Notes: generated by a model from the letters alone, not told the origin. A DNA stretch of 64,000 bases from an uncultured Lutibacter sp. (GCF_947495725.1 NZ_CANLZZ010000004.1:186001-250000); one strand, 5' to 3'. Numbered from the stretch's first letter, positions 1-9,524 are shown. Numbers and translations are program-made.

Positions 1-850
1 TTTTAGTTCGCCATTTACAAAATGCTTTAGCCTGAATCCAAGAAACTCCAACTACTGGATAATCGTTAAATGCTTGGTGATAAAAATAATCTTGATGCAT
101 AGGATCATTATACGAGTAATTGAAATCTCTAACCCAAACAGTAGTATCGGGATATACCTTTATAACTTCTTTTTGAATAAAATCTCTTCTTCTTCCTTTT
201 GCTCTTGCCGCCGCTTCTTGATCTAACCAATAATATGTAAATTTTAACTTATCAACATTTATTATTCTTCTTCCTTCAAAACTATCTTCTATAGGTGTGA
301 AAATAGAATCAATCATAACCTCGGCATATTCTTCACTTGGAAATTCATTCACATTCCAAATAATATCTTCATCCCAATTTAACATTTTTCCTTGCGTTGG
401 AGAATTGAGATCTCCCAAACTTCCATAGGTCTTCATCATATATTTTTGATAAGGAGACATATCTGTTGAGTCTATATTTAAAAAACGATAATCTTCTAAT
501 ACTGGCTCACCATCGAAGGACATTAATTCGGAATAAAGTGCTAGTTCGGTTCTAACTATAGAATCTCTTACCCAATAGACGAACTCTTTATACTCGCTAT
601 TCGTTATTTCAGTTTCGTCCATATAAATGGGACGCACGGTTACAGTTCTAGCTGGGGAATTAAGTGACCCGGCAACATCTTCACTTTGTTTACCCATTGT
701 AAACGATCCTCCAGGGATAAAAGTCATACCTAATGGTCTTTCAGAATGCCAATTACTTGAAGAACCTACTCCAACTAATTCACCTTGTTCATTAGATCCA
801 CAGCTAAGCACTCCAATAACCAGTAAAATATACAATGATACTCTCTTCAT
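1..850 (-). CDS. gldK: GldK, gliding/T9SS lipoprotein (partial, 3' end outside window)
   Basis: The minus-strand frame is open from an ATG at 850 to the window edge, about 283 codons. The protein starts with a lipoprotein signal ending in VLSC (Cys17), followed by a formylglycine-generating-enzyme/sulfatase-modifying fold seen in motifs such as MTFIPGGSFTMG, YMDETEITNSEY and YPVVGVSWIQA. GldK is an outer-membrane lipoprotein that forms the periplasmic ring of the type IX secretion system with GldN and is needed for gliding and secretion. The domain resembles FGE enzymes but is regarded as structural in this family. gldL, gldM and gldN usually follow and would lie to the left of the window. 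It has its own promoter upstream (874-904). Confidence 0.9.
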   Translation of the reverse strand, partial: MKRVSLYILLVIGVLSCGSNEQGELVGVGSSSNWHSERPLGMTFIPGGSFTMGKQSEDVAGSLNSPARTVTVRPIYMDETEITNSEYKEFVYWVRDSIVRTELALYSELMSFDGEPVLEDYRFLNIDSTDMSPYQKYMMKTYGSLGDLNSPTQGKMLNWDEDIIWNVNEFPSEEYAEVMIDSIFTPIEDSFEGRRIINVDKLKFTYYWLDQEAAARAKGRRRDFIQKEVIKVYPDTTVWVRDFNYSYNDPMHQDYFYHQAFNDYPVVGVSWIQAKAFCKWRTK

Positions 851-873
851 ATTAATCTTTTGTTCTGTTATGA

Positions 874-904
874 CAAACGTATTACTATTTATTTTAAAAT
901 ACAA
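874..904 (-). promoter_or_regulatory. Bacteroidota-type promoter of gldK
   Basis: On the minus strand a TTG (904-902) is followed after 20 nt by TACGTTTG (881-874). This fits the family pattern TTG-N19-21-TAnnTTTG read by the RpoD of this phylum. The start codon of gldK is 23 nt further on. A near-perfect 21-bp palindrome lies directly upstream at 910-930. Confidence 0.6.
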
Positions 905-909
905 TAATT

Positions 910-930
910 AAGTTCAAACTGTTTAAACTT
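910..930. promoter_or_regulatory. 21-bp palindrome upstream of the gldK promoter
   Basis: The arms are AAGTTCAAAC and GTTTAAACTT around a central T, with one mismatch. It ends 6 bp from the -33 element of the gldK promoter. Without a T tract and with a one-base loop it is a poor terminator, so an operator is the better guess. No binding protein can be named. Confidence 0.35.
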
Positions 931-966
931 AAAAAAATGCTATTTATTATATTTTTACAAAAAAAA

Positions 967-2127
967 TTAAACTAATTTTTTTAATGTTCTTATCCATCTT
1001 TCAGGTATTTCCTGATTACTTGCACTAATATAATCTTGATATGTACAAGGTATTAACGCATGTCTTTTAAATTTATTACTATTACTTATATCTATTTCCA
1101 TCCACCATCTTCCACTTTTATGGCTTTTATAAAAATTTAATAATTGCTCTTCAATTGGAACAATAAACTTTTTATATTGATCTTTTAATCCAAAAGGGTA
1201 ATCGTTTGCTCTATAATTAAATCCTTCAATAAAATACCAAATCATTTGAGCAATTAGCTGAGCTGTTTGATTTTTTAAATCTAATTTAGGGTTATATTCG
1301 AAAATACCAAATGAAGAAACTTTATCACTAATTCCTGCATATCTTGAAATGGCACAAATTTCTGTACCTGAAAACCCATTTGGAGTAGCTTTATTATTAC
1401 CAGGCGCTACAGCATTTTTTATAGAAGATAAATCAACGCTTACTATATCCGCATCTCTTAAAACAGGCTCAACTATTTGAATATCACCTAATAATTCGCC
1501 TAATCTGTGTGTTTCAAAAAACAAGCTATCCAACAAATCTATTTCATCTTGAGAATTAAAATAAGTTTGGTAACCTATATTACAAAAGTTAAATAAGTTA
1601 TTTGGCTGATTCATAACAATCTTACTTAAATAAGAATCTGAGGTTAACTCATCCTCAATAGACCCTAAATCGAATTTATTATCGACCGAAACTATGTTAA
1701 CTGTTTGTTCCAACTTATCATAGGCTCTATAATTTGCGTAAGTAATATCCTGGCCACCTCCAATTATAATTGGTATAACTTTATTTTTTATTAAAAAGTT
1801 TAATATTTCACCTAGAGCAAAATATGTATCTTCAATTGTATGACCTTCAACAATATCTCCTAAATCTACAACTTTAACGGGCCAGTTTCCTGGATAAAGT
1901 TTGTACAATTCTTTTCGTATTTCACTAAAATCCGTTCCAGTTCCATAGTTACCAACCGCACCTCTTCCTTCTAAAACACCAATTATGGCTATTTTCTTAT
2001 CTAAGATATTTGGAAATTGATTTTTATCTGAATAAATTTCAATGCATTGTCCAAGTGTAGTATTAGACTGCATTTTACTGTATGATAATAATGTATTGTC
2101 TACAGGATTGAGATAATCGAAATTCAT
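967..2127 (-). CDS. Degenerate arginase/formimidoylglutamase-family protein
   Basis: This 386-residue protein has the layout of the ureohydrolase (arginase/agmatinase/formimidoylglutamase) family, but the metal-binding motifs are altered. GGDHS is GGGQD (123-127), DAHxD is DNKFD (149-153), and SxDxDxxDP is SVDLSSIKN (from 230). Most of the His and Asp ligands of the binuclear manganese site are therefore gone, so catalysis as a classical ureohydrolase is doubtful. The C-terminal ~100 residues lie beyond the usual catalytic core. It lies 48 bp downstream of topA on the same strand, probably in one transcript, and just before gldK. A structural or regulatory role is possible; the function is unknown. 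Confidence 0.75.
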   Translation of the reverse strand: MNFDYLNPVDNTLLSYSKMQSNTTLGQCIEIYSDKNQFPNILDKKIAIIGVLEGRGAVGNYGTGTDFSEIRKELYKLYPGNWPVKVVDLGDIVEGHTIEDTYFALGEILNFLIKNKVIPIIIGGGQDITYANYRAYDKLEQTVNIVSVDNKFDLGSIEDELTSDSYLSKIVMNQPNNLFNFCNIGYQTYFNSQDEIDLLDSLFFETHRLGELLGDIQIVEPVLRDADIVSVDLSSIKNAVAPGNNKATPNGFSGTEICAISRYAGISDKVSSFGIFEYNPKLDLKNQTAQLIAQMIWYFIEGFNYRANDYPFGLKDQYKKFIVPIEEQLLNFYKSHKSGRWWMEIDISNSNKFKRHALIPCTYQDYISASNQEIPERWIRTLKKLV

Positions 2128-2175
2128 TGTTTGGGGTTGAATAACACTTTTAAAGTGCCAAGATAATTAAAAATC

Positions 2176-4659
2176 TTATTTTTTATTCGTTTTTTTTCTA
2201 GTAGTTTTCTTTTTTGGTGCATTTTTTTCGATAATCCCTTTAACTTCCTCTAATGTTAACTTTTTAGCATCAACAGTTTTTGGTAGTTCAATTTTAGTTT
2301 TACCTTTTATAATATTAGATCTTCCCCATCGAGCTTTCTCAACTCTTATCCCTTCTTCTTCCCAATTATGAATTACTTTTTCAATTTCTTTTCTTTTTTT
2401 ATCTTCAATTAATTCCACCAAATTTTCATGAGACAAATTATCGAAATCGTACTTTTTATTAACATTAATAAACATGTTATTCCATTTTATAAATGGCCCA
2501 AATCTTCCAACTCCTTTTTGAATAGGCATATCTTCATATGTGCCAATTGGAGCGTCTGCTTTTTGTTTTTCTTTAATTAACTCGATTGCTCTATTAATAT
2601 CAATAGACATTGGATTTTCGTCTCTTGGGATAGAAACAAACATTTTGTCAAATTTAATATATGGTCCAAATCTACCGCTTGCAACTATTACCTCATTATT
2701 TTCAAATTCTCCAATAGTTTTAGGAAGTTTAAATAAATCCATTGCTTCCTCATAGGTAATTGATGTTAAAGTCTGATCACCTTGCAAACTAGCAAATTTA
2801 GGTTTTTCTTCATCTGTTGCCTCACCTATTTGTACCATCGCTCCAAATCTACCTAATCGTGCATACACATTTTTTCCGCTATCTGGATCTATACCTAGTA
2901 ATCTTTCTCCTTTAGCTCTTTCTGCATTTGCTGCAACATCTTCAACAATTGGATGGAATGTTTTGTAAAAATCTTTAATCATCTCAATCCAATCTTCTTT
3001 TCCTTCGGCAATATCATCAAATTCAGATTCTACTTTTGCAGTAAATCCAAAATCCAAAATATTTGAAAAATTTTCAACTAAAAAGTCATTCACAATATTT
3101 CCAATATCTGTTGGTACAAGTTTTCCTTTATCTGATCCAACTTTTTCAGTAAGTGTTTCTGAAACTACCTTTTCATTTTTCAAAGTAATTTGAGTGTAGT
3201 TTCTTTCGGTTCCTTCTATTGTACCTTTTTCTACATATTCTCTTCTTTGAATAGTAGATATTGTTGGCGCGTATGTAGATGGTCTACCTATACCTAATTC
3301 TTCTAAACGCTTAACCAATGCAGCTTCACTAAATCTATATGGAGGTCTTGAATAACGCTCTGTTGCATTAATAATTTCATTTGAAAGTGCATCTCCTTTG
3401 GTTAAATTTGGAAGCATTCCGTCTTGCTCTTCATCTTCATTATCGGTACCTTCTAAATATACTTTTAAAAACCCATCAAATTTTATCATTTCACCATTAG
3501 AAGTAAAAATTGATGGATTATTCGAATTTGATATTTTAACGTTTGTTCTTTCTAATTGAGCATCACTCATTTGTGAAGCAATTGTTCTTTTCCAAATTAA
3601 ATCGTACAATCTATCTTGGTCATAATCTACAGAAACAGATTGCGTACTCATATTAGTTGGTCTAATTGCCTCATGAGCTTCTTGTGCTCCTTTTGATTTA
3701 TTACTAAAATTTCTTGGCTTGCTATATGACTTTCCAAAAGATGTTATTATTTCTTCTTTTGCATCTGCTTTAGCATCATCAGATAAATTTACACTATCTG
3801 TTCTCATATAAGTTATCAAACCAGCTTCATATAATCTTTGCGCCATCATCATTGTTTTTGCTACAGGAAAATATAGTTTTCTTGAAGCCTCTTGTTGCAA
3901 TGTTGATGTTGTAAAAGGTGCTGCAGGTGATTTTTTAGCTGGTTTTTTCTGTAAATCTTCAACTTTAAAATTAGCTCCAATACAAGAATTTAAAAATGCT
4001 TCAGCCGCTTTTTTAGTTTTAAAATTTTTAGGCAAACTCGCTTTAAACTTTTTACCTTCAGAATTTGAAAATTCAGCTACTACTTTGTAAGACGCTACAG
4101 GCTTAAAATTAATTATTTCTCTTTCTCTTTCTACAATTAATCTTACAGCAACAGATTGTACTCTTCCTGCTGATAACCCTCCTTTTATTTTTCTCCAAAG
4201 TACAGGTGATAATTCGTACCCCACTAACCTATCTAAAACTCTTCTTGCTTGTTGGGCATTTACTAAATTATAGTCAATACTTCTTGGGTTTTCAACAGCT
4301 TTTAGAATAGCTTTTTCTGTAATTTCATGAAAAACAATACGTTTTGTATTGGCATCTTTTAATTTTAATTGCTCATATAAATGCCAAGCAATAGCTTCTC
4401 CTTCGCGATCCTCATCAGATGCTAACCAAACTGTATCAACTTTTTTTGCTAAATCTTTAAGTTTTTTAACAATTGCTTTTTTATCTGTTGAAACTTTATA
4501 TTTTGGCATAAAATCACCTTCAACATCAATTCCTATTTCTTTAGATGGTAAATCTGCAATATGCCCAAAACTTGATTCAACTTGGAAATCTTTTCCTAAA
4601 AATTTTTCAATTGTTTTTGCTTTTGCAGGTGACTCAACTATTACCAGATTCTTTGCCAT
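2176..4659 (-). CDS. topA: DNA topoisomerase I (type IA)
   Basis: The 827-residue protein relaxes negatively supercoiled DNA. It begins with a Toprim domain (NLVIVESPAKAKTIEKFLG, then DEDREGE at 82-88 for magnesium binding). The active-site tyrosine is Y284 in GLITYMRTDS, and HEAIRPT follows. The C-terminal third has repeats of the type GRFGxxIKxxxMF, matching the topoisomerase C-terminal repeat but without the zinc-binding cysteines of the E. coli enzyme. It ends in a lysine-rich DNA-binding tail (KKKTTRKKTNKK). Length is normal for the phylum. A promoter is visible at 4716-4747. The degenerate ureohydrolase gene follows 48 bp downstream. Confidence 0.97.
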   Translation of the reverse strand: MAKNLVIVESPAKAKTIEKFLGKDFQVESSFGHIADLPSKEIGIDVEGDFMPKYKVSTDKKAIVKKLKDLAKKVDTVWLASDEDREGEAIAWHLYEQLKLKDANTKRIVFHEITEKAILKAVENPRSIDYNLVNAQQARRVLDRLVGYELSPVLWRKIKGGLSAGRVQSVAVRLIVEREREIINFKPVASYKVVAEFSNSEGKKFKASLPKNFKTKKAAEAFLNSCIGANFKVEDLQKKPAKKSPAAPFTTSTLQQEASRKLYFPVAKTMMMAQRLYEAGLITYMRTDSVNLSDDAKADAKEEIITSFGKSYSKPRNFSNKSKGAQEAHEAIRPTNMSTQSVSVDYDQDRLYDLIWKRTIASQMSDAQLERTNVKISNSNNPSIFTSNGEMIKFDGFLKVYLEGTDNEDEEQDGMLPNLTKGDALSNEIINATERYSRPPYRFSEAALVKRLEELGIGRPSTYAPTISTIQRREYVEKGTIEGTERNYTQITLKNEKVVSETLTEKVGSDKGKLVPTDIGNIVNDFLVENFSNILDFGFTAKVESEFDDIAEGKEDWIEMIKDFYKTFHPIVEDVAANAERAKGERLLGIDPDSGKNVYARLGRFGAMVQIGEATDEEKPKFASLQGDQTLTSITYEEAMDLFKLPKTIGEFENNEVIVASGRFGPYIKFDKMFVSIPRDENPMSIDINRAIELIKEKQKADAPIGTYEDMPIQKGVGRFGPFIKWNNMFINVNKKYDFDNLSHENLVELIEDKKRKEIEKVIHNWEEEGIRVEKARWGRSNIIKGKTKIELPKTVDAKKLTLEEVKGIIEKNAPKKKTTRKKTNKK

Positions 4660-4684
4660 AAATATTGTCTTTTTTCATAAAACA

Positions 4685-4704
4685 CACCTTATATATAATA
4701 GGTG
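4685..4704. promoter_or_regulatory. Inverted repeat in the topA leader
   Basis: CACCT (4685-4689) and AGGTG (4700-4704) flank an AT-only core. The repeat sits just after the expected transcription start of topA and before its ATG at 4659. It could be an operator or a supercoiling-sensitive element. Only the repeat is seen; the role is inferred. Confidence 0.25.
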
Positions 4705-4715
4705 ATTTCGGTTTG

Positions 4716-4747
4716 CAAATGTATATAAGATTTTTAAAACTTATCAA
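4716..4747 (-). promoter_or_regulatory. topA: Bacteroidota-type promoter of topA
   Basis: On the minus strand TTG (4747-4745) is followed after 21 nt by TACATTTG (4723-4716), 56 nt before the topA start codon. Both elements match the family consensus. Confidence 0.6.
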
Positions 4748-4768
4748 ATACTATTTGTAAAAAAACGA

Positions 4769-4794
4769 AAAAGCAGGCCGTAGAGCCTGCTTTT
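4769..4794 (-). terminator. Intrinsic terminator of the LVIVD-repeat gene
   Basis: A 10-bp perfect stem, AAAAGCAGGC and GCCTGCTTTT, encloses a 6-nt loop. On the minus strand it is followed by a T-rich run. It lies 18 bp beyond the stop codon at 4812 and insulates topA from the upstream gene. Confidence 0.85.
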
Positions 4795-4811
4795 ACTAAG
4801 GAAATTAATTT

Positions 4812-6062
4812 TTAATTTAATGAATATTCACTAAGTAAACCAATACTTTCGCCAGAATATTTATACTGAAACAATGTGTTATCACCAATTAATAGTAAAT
4901 GACTTTCCAAAGGAATTACATCAAAAGTTGTAATATTTTTAAAGGTATTAATTAACTCTAATTCTTCAACATTTTCTTTATTGTAAACTTTTAATCCTGA
5001 AGTTCCATCGCAAATAAATAACAAATTGTCTTTTACGCCCAAACCATAAGGATTATCCATTGAGTACGATTTTACGTGTTCAATATTATAAATGTCAGAT
5101 ACATCTACAATTTCTAAACTACTTTCAAAAGCTCCACAAAAGTTACCAGCACGTAAGGTAATATAAGCATATTGGTCGTCTACTACTACCGGATCACAAG
5201 CTGTTCCATGTTGAAATTCAGAAACAAATTGCGGAGTAGCAGGTTTTGTAATATCATATATATACATACCACTCATACTTCCTAAAAATAATTGATCACC
5301 TCTATTAAAAATGGTTTCTATATCAAATCCAGCATGTACATCATTTAATTCTTGTGGACTCTCTAAGTTTGAAATATCAAAAATATTAATATTATGACTA
5401 TCAACCGCGTACAAATAATCGTTTACAATTTTAAATCTGGCTAAAGAACCTCCTTGTCCTGTTGATTCTGATGATGCTGTTGCTACCATATCGAAAAATA
5501 TACCTCCAGTTTCCCAATTATTTCTAACATCTTCAATCTTTCTACGTTCTTGAGTAATATTCCATCCTACAATAACATCTTCTTGATAATTTCCATTATC
5601 TCCATATTCTACTACTAAATTATCAACAAAAGGCATTGGAACATACCAAGGAAAAACATCTTCTAATCGTGCTATTTCATGAATATTATTTAAATCTGAA
5701 ATATCAAAAACTAATAAATCCATTAAACTATCGGCATATAAATAATCTCCTTTCACCTCCATATCTTTATTAGCAATTATTTTAATAAATGCTTTTTTTA
5801 CTGGATTTTCAGGATTCGAATTATCAATAATATGAATACCTTCATCAACATCATTCACTAATACCATATCCTTATAGGCATATATTTTTCCAGATTCTAT
5901 AATAGGCTTTGGTGCAATAATATCTGTAGATGAACGTAAAGCTTTTAAAGACATATATTCTGCTTTAGCAACATTAACCGTTTCTAATTCATCCTCTGTT
6001 TTATCACAGGAAACCATAAAAAATAAGGCTGTAATAAATAAAAAAATATGTTTAGTTTTCAT
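4812..6062 (-). CDS. LVIVD-repeat lipoprotein (beta-propeller)
   Basis: The 416-residue protein has a lipoprotein signal with lipobox MVSC (Cys19), so it is probably anchored in the outer membrane. The rest consists of repeats of about 45 residues with motifs like IHIIDNSNPENP, LLVFDISDLNNI, INIFDISNLESP and MYIYDITKPATP, typical of the LVIVD family and of a beta-propeller fold. Such proteins are common at the surface of Bacteroidota; their ligands are generally unknown. It stands alone between terminators and divergent miaB. No enzymatic motif was seen. Confidence 0.85.
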   Translation of the reverse strand: MKTKHIFLFITALFFMVSCDKTEDELETVNVAKAEYMSLKALRSSTDIIAPKPIIESGKIYAYKDMVLVNDVDEGIHIIDNSNPENPVKKAFIKIIANKDMEVKGDYLYADSLMDLLVFDISDLNNIHEIARLEDVFPWYVPMPFVDNLVVEYGDNGNYQEDVIVGWNITQERRKIEDVRNNWETGGIFFDMVATASSESTGQGGSLARFKIVNDYLYAVDSHNINIFDISNLESPQELNDVHAGFDIETIFNRGDQLFLGSMSGMYIYDITKPATPQFVSEFQHGTACDPVVVDDQYAYITLRAGNFCGAFESSLEIVDVSDIYNIEHVKSYSMDNPYGLGVKDNLLFICDGTSGLKVYNKENVEELELINTFKNITTFDVIPLESHLLLIGDNTLFQYKYSGESIGLLSEYSLN

Positions 6063-6271
6063 TTTAATTAATTTAAATGTTAGTATTTAAAGTTTGTTAT
6101 TAATTTATAATAAACCCATATCACTAATACGAGTAAAAGTAGTAAAACGCTACAATTAAGTAAATTTTAAAATAGTATTGATAAATTTAATGCTCAAATA
6201 TCTATTGTAAAATCAATCAATTGAAATTGTTAAATTTCTGCCAATCTGTCATATTTTTCGAAAATTGGTTA

Positions 6272-6279
6272 TATCTTTG
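6272..6279 (+). promoter_or_regulatory. Candidate -7 element of miaB
   Basis: TATCTTTG matches TAnnTTTG and ends 17 nt before the miaB ATG. No convincing TTG was found at the proper distance upstream, so support is limited to this box. The 234-bp divergent region between 6062 and 6297 shows nothing else certain. Confidence 0.4.
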
Positions 6280-6296
6280 CAATCCAATTAAAAAGT

Positions 6297-7730
6297 ATGG
6301 GAAGCGAAAAAGTTATAGAAGAAAAAAAGCAAGGACAGGCACTTTTAACAGAAAATAAATCTGGAAACCATAAAAAACTTTATATAGAAAGTTATGGTTG
6401 TCAAATGAATTTAAATGATACCGAAATAGTAGCGTCTATTCTTTCAACAGAAGGATATAACACTACTCATTTATTGGAGGATGCCGATTTAGTACTTGTA
6501 AATACTTGCTCAATAAGGGAAAAAGCCGAACAAACAGTTCGTAAACGTTTAGAAAAATACAATGCTGTAAAAAAAATAAATCCAACTATGAAAGTGGGAG
6601 TTTTAGGTTGTATGGCAGAACGTTTAAAAGCAAAATTTCTTGAAGAAGAAAAAATTGTTGACTTGGTTGTTGGCCCTGATGCCTATAGAGATTTACCCAA
6701 TTTACTGCAAGAAGTAAACGCTGGTAGAGATGCTGTAAATGTAATTTTATCTAAAGAAGAAACTTATGGAGATGTTTCTCCTGTGAGGTTAAACAGCAAT
6801 GGTGTCTCTGCATTTGTTTCAATTACAAGAGGATGTGATAATATGTGCACATTTTGTGTGGTTCCTTTTACTCGAGGAAGAGAGCGAAGTAGAGATCCAA
6901 AAAGTATTTTAGAAGAAATTAAAGAACTTGTGGATAGTAATTATAAAGAAATTACATTACTTGGTCAAAATGTAGATAGTTACCTTTGGTATGGAGGTGG
7001 TTTAAAAAAAGATTTTAAAAATGCTTCAGAAATTGCAAAAGCTACTGCTGTTGATTTTGCACAATTATTAGATTTAGCCGCAACTGAATTTCCTCAAACT
7101 CGATTTAGGTTTTCAACTTCAAACCCACAAGATATGAGCTTGAATGTAATTCATACTATGGCAAAACATGATAACATTTGCAAATACATTCATTTACCAG
7201 TTCAATCTGGAAGCACCTCCGTTTTACAACGAATGAACAGACAACATACACGTGAAGAATACATGGAATTAATTGATAATATTCGAAATATAATTCCAGA
7301 GTGTTCCTTGTCTCAAGATATGATTGCTGGCTTTTGTGGTGAAACAGAAGAAGAACACCAAGATACGCTAAGCTTAATGGAATATGTAAAATACGATTTT
7401 GGATTTATGTTTGCTTATTCTGAAAGACCAGGTACACCAGCAGAAAAACGTATGGAGGACGATGTGCCTAATGCCGATAAAAAAAGAAGACTAAACGAAA
7501 TTATTCAGCTACAACAAAAACACGGGTTGTACAGAATGGAGCAGTTTATTGGAAAAACAGTTGAAGTTTTAATAGAAGGTACTTCTAAAAAATCTGATGC
7601 ACATTGGAAAGGCCGAAACTCACAAAATGCAGTTGTTATATTTCCAAAAGGAGATGAACAAGTAGGAGATTTTATAAATGTTTTAGTAGAGAATTGTACA
7701 TCAGCAACGCTATTAGGAAAAAGAGCATAA
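6297..7730 (+). CDS. miaB: tRNA-2-methylthio-N6-isopentenyladenosine synthase MiaB
   Basis: The 477-residue radical SAM methylthiotransferase adds a methylthio group to i6A37 in tRNAs reading UNN codons. The N-terminal UPF0004 domain supplies three cluster cysteines (C35 in YGCQMN, C71 in NTCSIRE, C105 in GCMAE). The radical SAM motif CxxxCxxC is at C180, C184 and C187, followed by [14 protein letters not shown]-terminal TRAM domain covers about the last 65 residues. Motifs and length fit MiaB better than RimO or MtaB. The stop codon is 4 bp from the next ATG, so it is probably co-transcribed with the sigma-54 activator. Confidence 0.96.
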   Translation: MGSEKVIEEKKQGQALLTENKSGNHKKLYIESYGCQMNLNDTEIVASILSTEGYNTTHLLEDADLVLVNTCSIREKAEQTVRKRLEKYNAVKKINPTMKVGVLGCMAERLKAKFLEEEKIVDLVVGPDAYRDLPNLLQEVNAGRDAVNVILSKEETYGDVSPVRLNSNGVSAFVSITRGCDNMCTFCVVPFTRGRERSRDPKSILEEIKELVDSNYKEITLLGQNVDSYLWYGGGLKKDFKNASEIAKATAVDFAQLLDLAATEFPQTRFRFSTSNPQDMSLNVIHTMAKHDNICKYIHLPVQSGSTSVLQRMNRQHTREEYMELIDNIRNIIPECSLSQDMIAGFCGETEEEHQDTLSLMEYVKYDFGFMFAYSERPGTPAEKRMEDDVPNADKKRRLNEIIQLQQKHGLYRMEQFIGKTVEVLIEGTSKKSDAHWKGRNSQNAVVIFPKGDEQVGDFINVLVENCTSATLLGKRA

Positions 7731-7734
7731 AAAT

Positions 7735-8967
7735 ATGGAATCATTACAAGTAATAAAACAGCGTTTTGGAATTATAGGAAATGATATTCACTTAAACCGA
7801 GCACTCGAAAAAGCTATTAGAGTTGCTCCAACGGATATTTCGGTGTTGGTAACTGGTGAAAGTGGTGTGGGTAAAGAAAATATCCCGAAAATCATTCACA
7901 ATCTTTCTCATAGAAAACACGCCAAATATATTGCTGTAAACTGCGGTGCAATTCCAGAAGGAACAATTGACAGTGAACTTTTTGGACATGAAAAAGGCGC
8001 TTTTACTGGGGCAACATCAAGCCGAAATGGCTATTTTGAAGTTGCGGATGGAGGAACAATTTTTTTAGATGAAGTTGGAGAGTTGCCATTAACTACCCAA
8101 GTAAGATTATTACGTGTTTTAGAAAATGGAGAATTTATAAAAGTTGGTTCATCTCAAGTTCAAAAAACAAATGTTCGCATTGTTGCGGCTACAAACCTAA
8201 AAATGCACGATGCTATTGGTAAAGGTAAATTTAGAGAAGATTTATATTATAGGTTAAGCACCATTGAAATAAATCTACCTCCACTGCGCGAACGATTGAA
8301 CGATATTCATTTATTATTTAGAAAATTTGCTTCAGATTTTGCTCAAAAATATAAAATGCCAACCGTTAGATTAACCGATGATGCTGTAAAAATATTATTA
8401 AATTATAGCTTCCCCGGAAATATTCGTCAGTTAAGAAATATCGCCGAACAAATATCGGTAGTTGAAGAAAATAGAATTATTTCTGCCGATAGAATTTTAC
8501 AATATTTACCAAGTAAAGGTACAAACTTACCTTCGGTAATAAATGGAGAAAATAAAAAAAGTGATTTTGCAAGTGAACGAGAAATTATGTATAAAATATT
8601 GTTCGATATGCGAAATGATATCAACGATCTAAAAAAACTTACTTTAGATTTAATGAAAGGTAACGACACATCTAAAGTAAAGGAAGAAAATAAAAAACTA
8701 ATTCAGAAAATATATCAAGAAAAAACTTTTGATGAAGAAGACAACCATGTTGAAGTTGTTCAAATTAACGAGGATTATAATACCAACGAAGATTTTCAAT
8801 TTGCAGAAACAATAGATACCGACGAAAGTTTATCTATTCAAGAAAAAGAAATTGAACTCATAAAAAAATCGTTAGAACGAAACAACGGAAAAAGAAAACT
8901 TGCAGCAAAAGAATTGGGAATTTCAGAAAGAACTTTGTATCGTAAAATAAAACAATACGATTTGTAG
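7735..8967 (+). CDS. Sigma-54 dependent transcriptional activator without receiver domain
   Basis: This 410-residue bacterial enhancer-binding protein starts almost directly with the AAA+ domain. It has Walker A GESGVGKE (41-48), the sigma-54 contact loop GAFTGA (88-93), Walker B GTIFLDE (107-113) and an arginine-finger region LREDLYYRL-like. The C terminus is a Fis-type helix-turn-helix (about 383-410, GISERTLYRKIKQYDL). Between them lies a charged linker of about 110 residues with coiled-coil character. No response-regulator, GAF or PAS domain is present, as in PspF, so activity may be set by expression or a partner protein. It lies 2 kb upstream of a sigma-54 type promoter in front of groES, a plausible target. 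Confidence 0.92.
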   Translation: MESLQVIKQRFGIIGNDIHLNRALEKAIRVAPTDISVLVTGESGVGKENIPKIIHNLSHRKHAKYIAVNCGAIPEGTIDSELFGHEKGAFTGATSSRNGYFEVADGGTIFLDEVGELPLTTQVRLLRVLENGEFIKVGSSQVQKTNVRIVAATNLKMHDAIGKGKFREDLYYRLSTIEINLPPLRERLNDIHLLFRKFASDFAQKYKMPTVRLTDDAVKILLNYSFPGNIRQLRNIAEQISVVEENRIISADRILQYLPSKGTNLPSVINGENKKSDFASEREIMYKILFDMRNDINDLKKLTLDLMKGNDTSKVKEENKKLIQKIYQEKTFDEEDNHVEVVQINEDYNTNEDFQFAETIDTDESLSIQEKEIELIKKSLERNNGKRKLAAKELGISERTLYRKIKQYDL

Positions 8968-8977
8968 TTTAAATAAC

Positions 8978-8985
8978 TAACTTTG
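8978..8985 (+). promoter_or_regulatory. Candidate -7 element before lptE
   Basis: TAACTTTG matches TAnnTTTG and lies 32 nt before the lptE ATG. A TTTG upstream is too close (about 13 nt) to be a good -33 box. It may give the lptE-secG genes a promoter separate from miaB. Confidence 0.3.
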
Positions 8986-9017
8986 AACTCCTATTTATAA
9001 AATCATTAAAATAGAAA

Positions 9018-9524
9018 ATGAAAAAAATTAACCTCTTACTCTTATTTCTTGTAAGTTATACATTTATTCAATGTGGCATTTACTCATTTACTGGAACCAA
9101 TATTAGTCCCGATGTAAAAACTATACAAATTGATTTTTTTCAAAATACAGCCATTCTTGTTGAGCCCTCTTTAAGTCAAACTTTCACAACTAGCTTTAGA
9201 GATTTATTTGATACACAAACTAATTTAACTTCAGTTAGTTCGGGTGGAGATTTACAATTTGAAGGAGAAATTACAGGATATAAAATTAACCCTATGACAG
9301 CTACAGCACAACAAACTGCCGCTCAAAATAGGTTAACCATTACTGTAAATGTTCGTTTTTATAATAATAAAAATGAAGAAGATAATTTTGAAACTTCTTT
9401 TTCACATTTTTACGACTTTGGAGCAAATGAACAATTAGTAGGTGGACTAATGGATGATGCTTTTAAAGAAATTATTGACCGTATAACACAAGATATATTT
9501 AATGCTTCTGTAGCGAAATGGTAA
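9018..9524 (+). CDS. lptE: LptE-family LPS assembly lipoprotein
   Basis: The 168-residue protein has a lipoprotein signal ending in FIQC (Cys19) followed by GIYSFTGTNISPDVKTIQI, typical of the Bacteroidota LptE family. LptE plugs the LptD barrel in the outer membrane and helps place lipopolysaccharide in the outer leaflet. The remainder is a mixed alpha/beta fold of the expected size, with a long amphipathic helix at the end. It sits 50 bp after the sigma-54 activator and 4 bp before the next gene, in a conserved-looking run lptE - TPR-like - secG. Similarity is to the family pattern; lptD is not in the window. Confidence 0.88.
   Translation: MKKINLLLLFLVSYTFIQCGIYSFTGTNISPDVKTIQIDFFQNTAILVEPSLSQTFTTSFRDLFDTQTNLTSVSSGGDLQFEGEITGYKINPMTATAQQTAAQNRLTITVNVRFYNNKNEEDNFETSFSHFYDFGANEQLVGGLMDDAFKEIIDRITQDIFNASVAKW

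Noticed and set aside
2140..2160. TTGGCAC on the minus strand before the ureohydrolase-like gene as a sigma-54 site
   Set aside because: The -12 position reads AAGTG instead of TTGCA, so the essential GC is missing.
2540..2755. Plus-strand open frame in topA
   Set aside because: Lies antisense within a fully conserved topA; no start context or family match.
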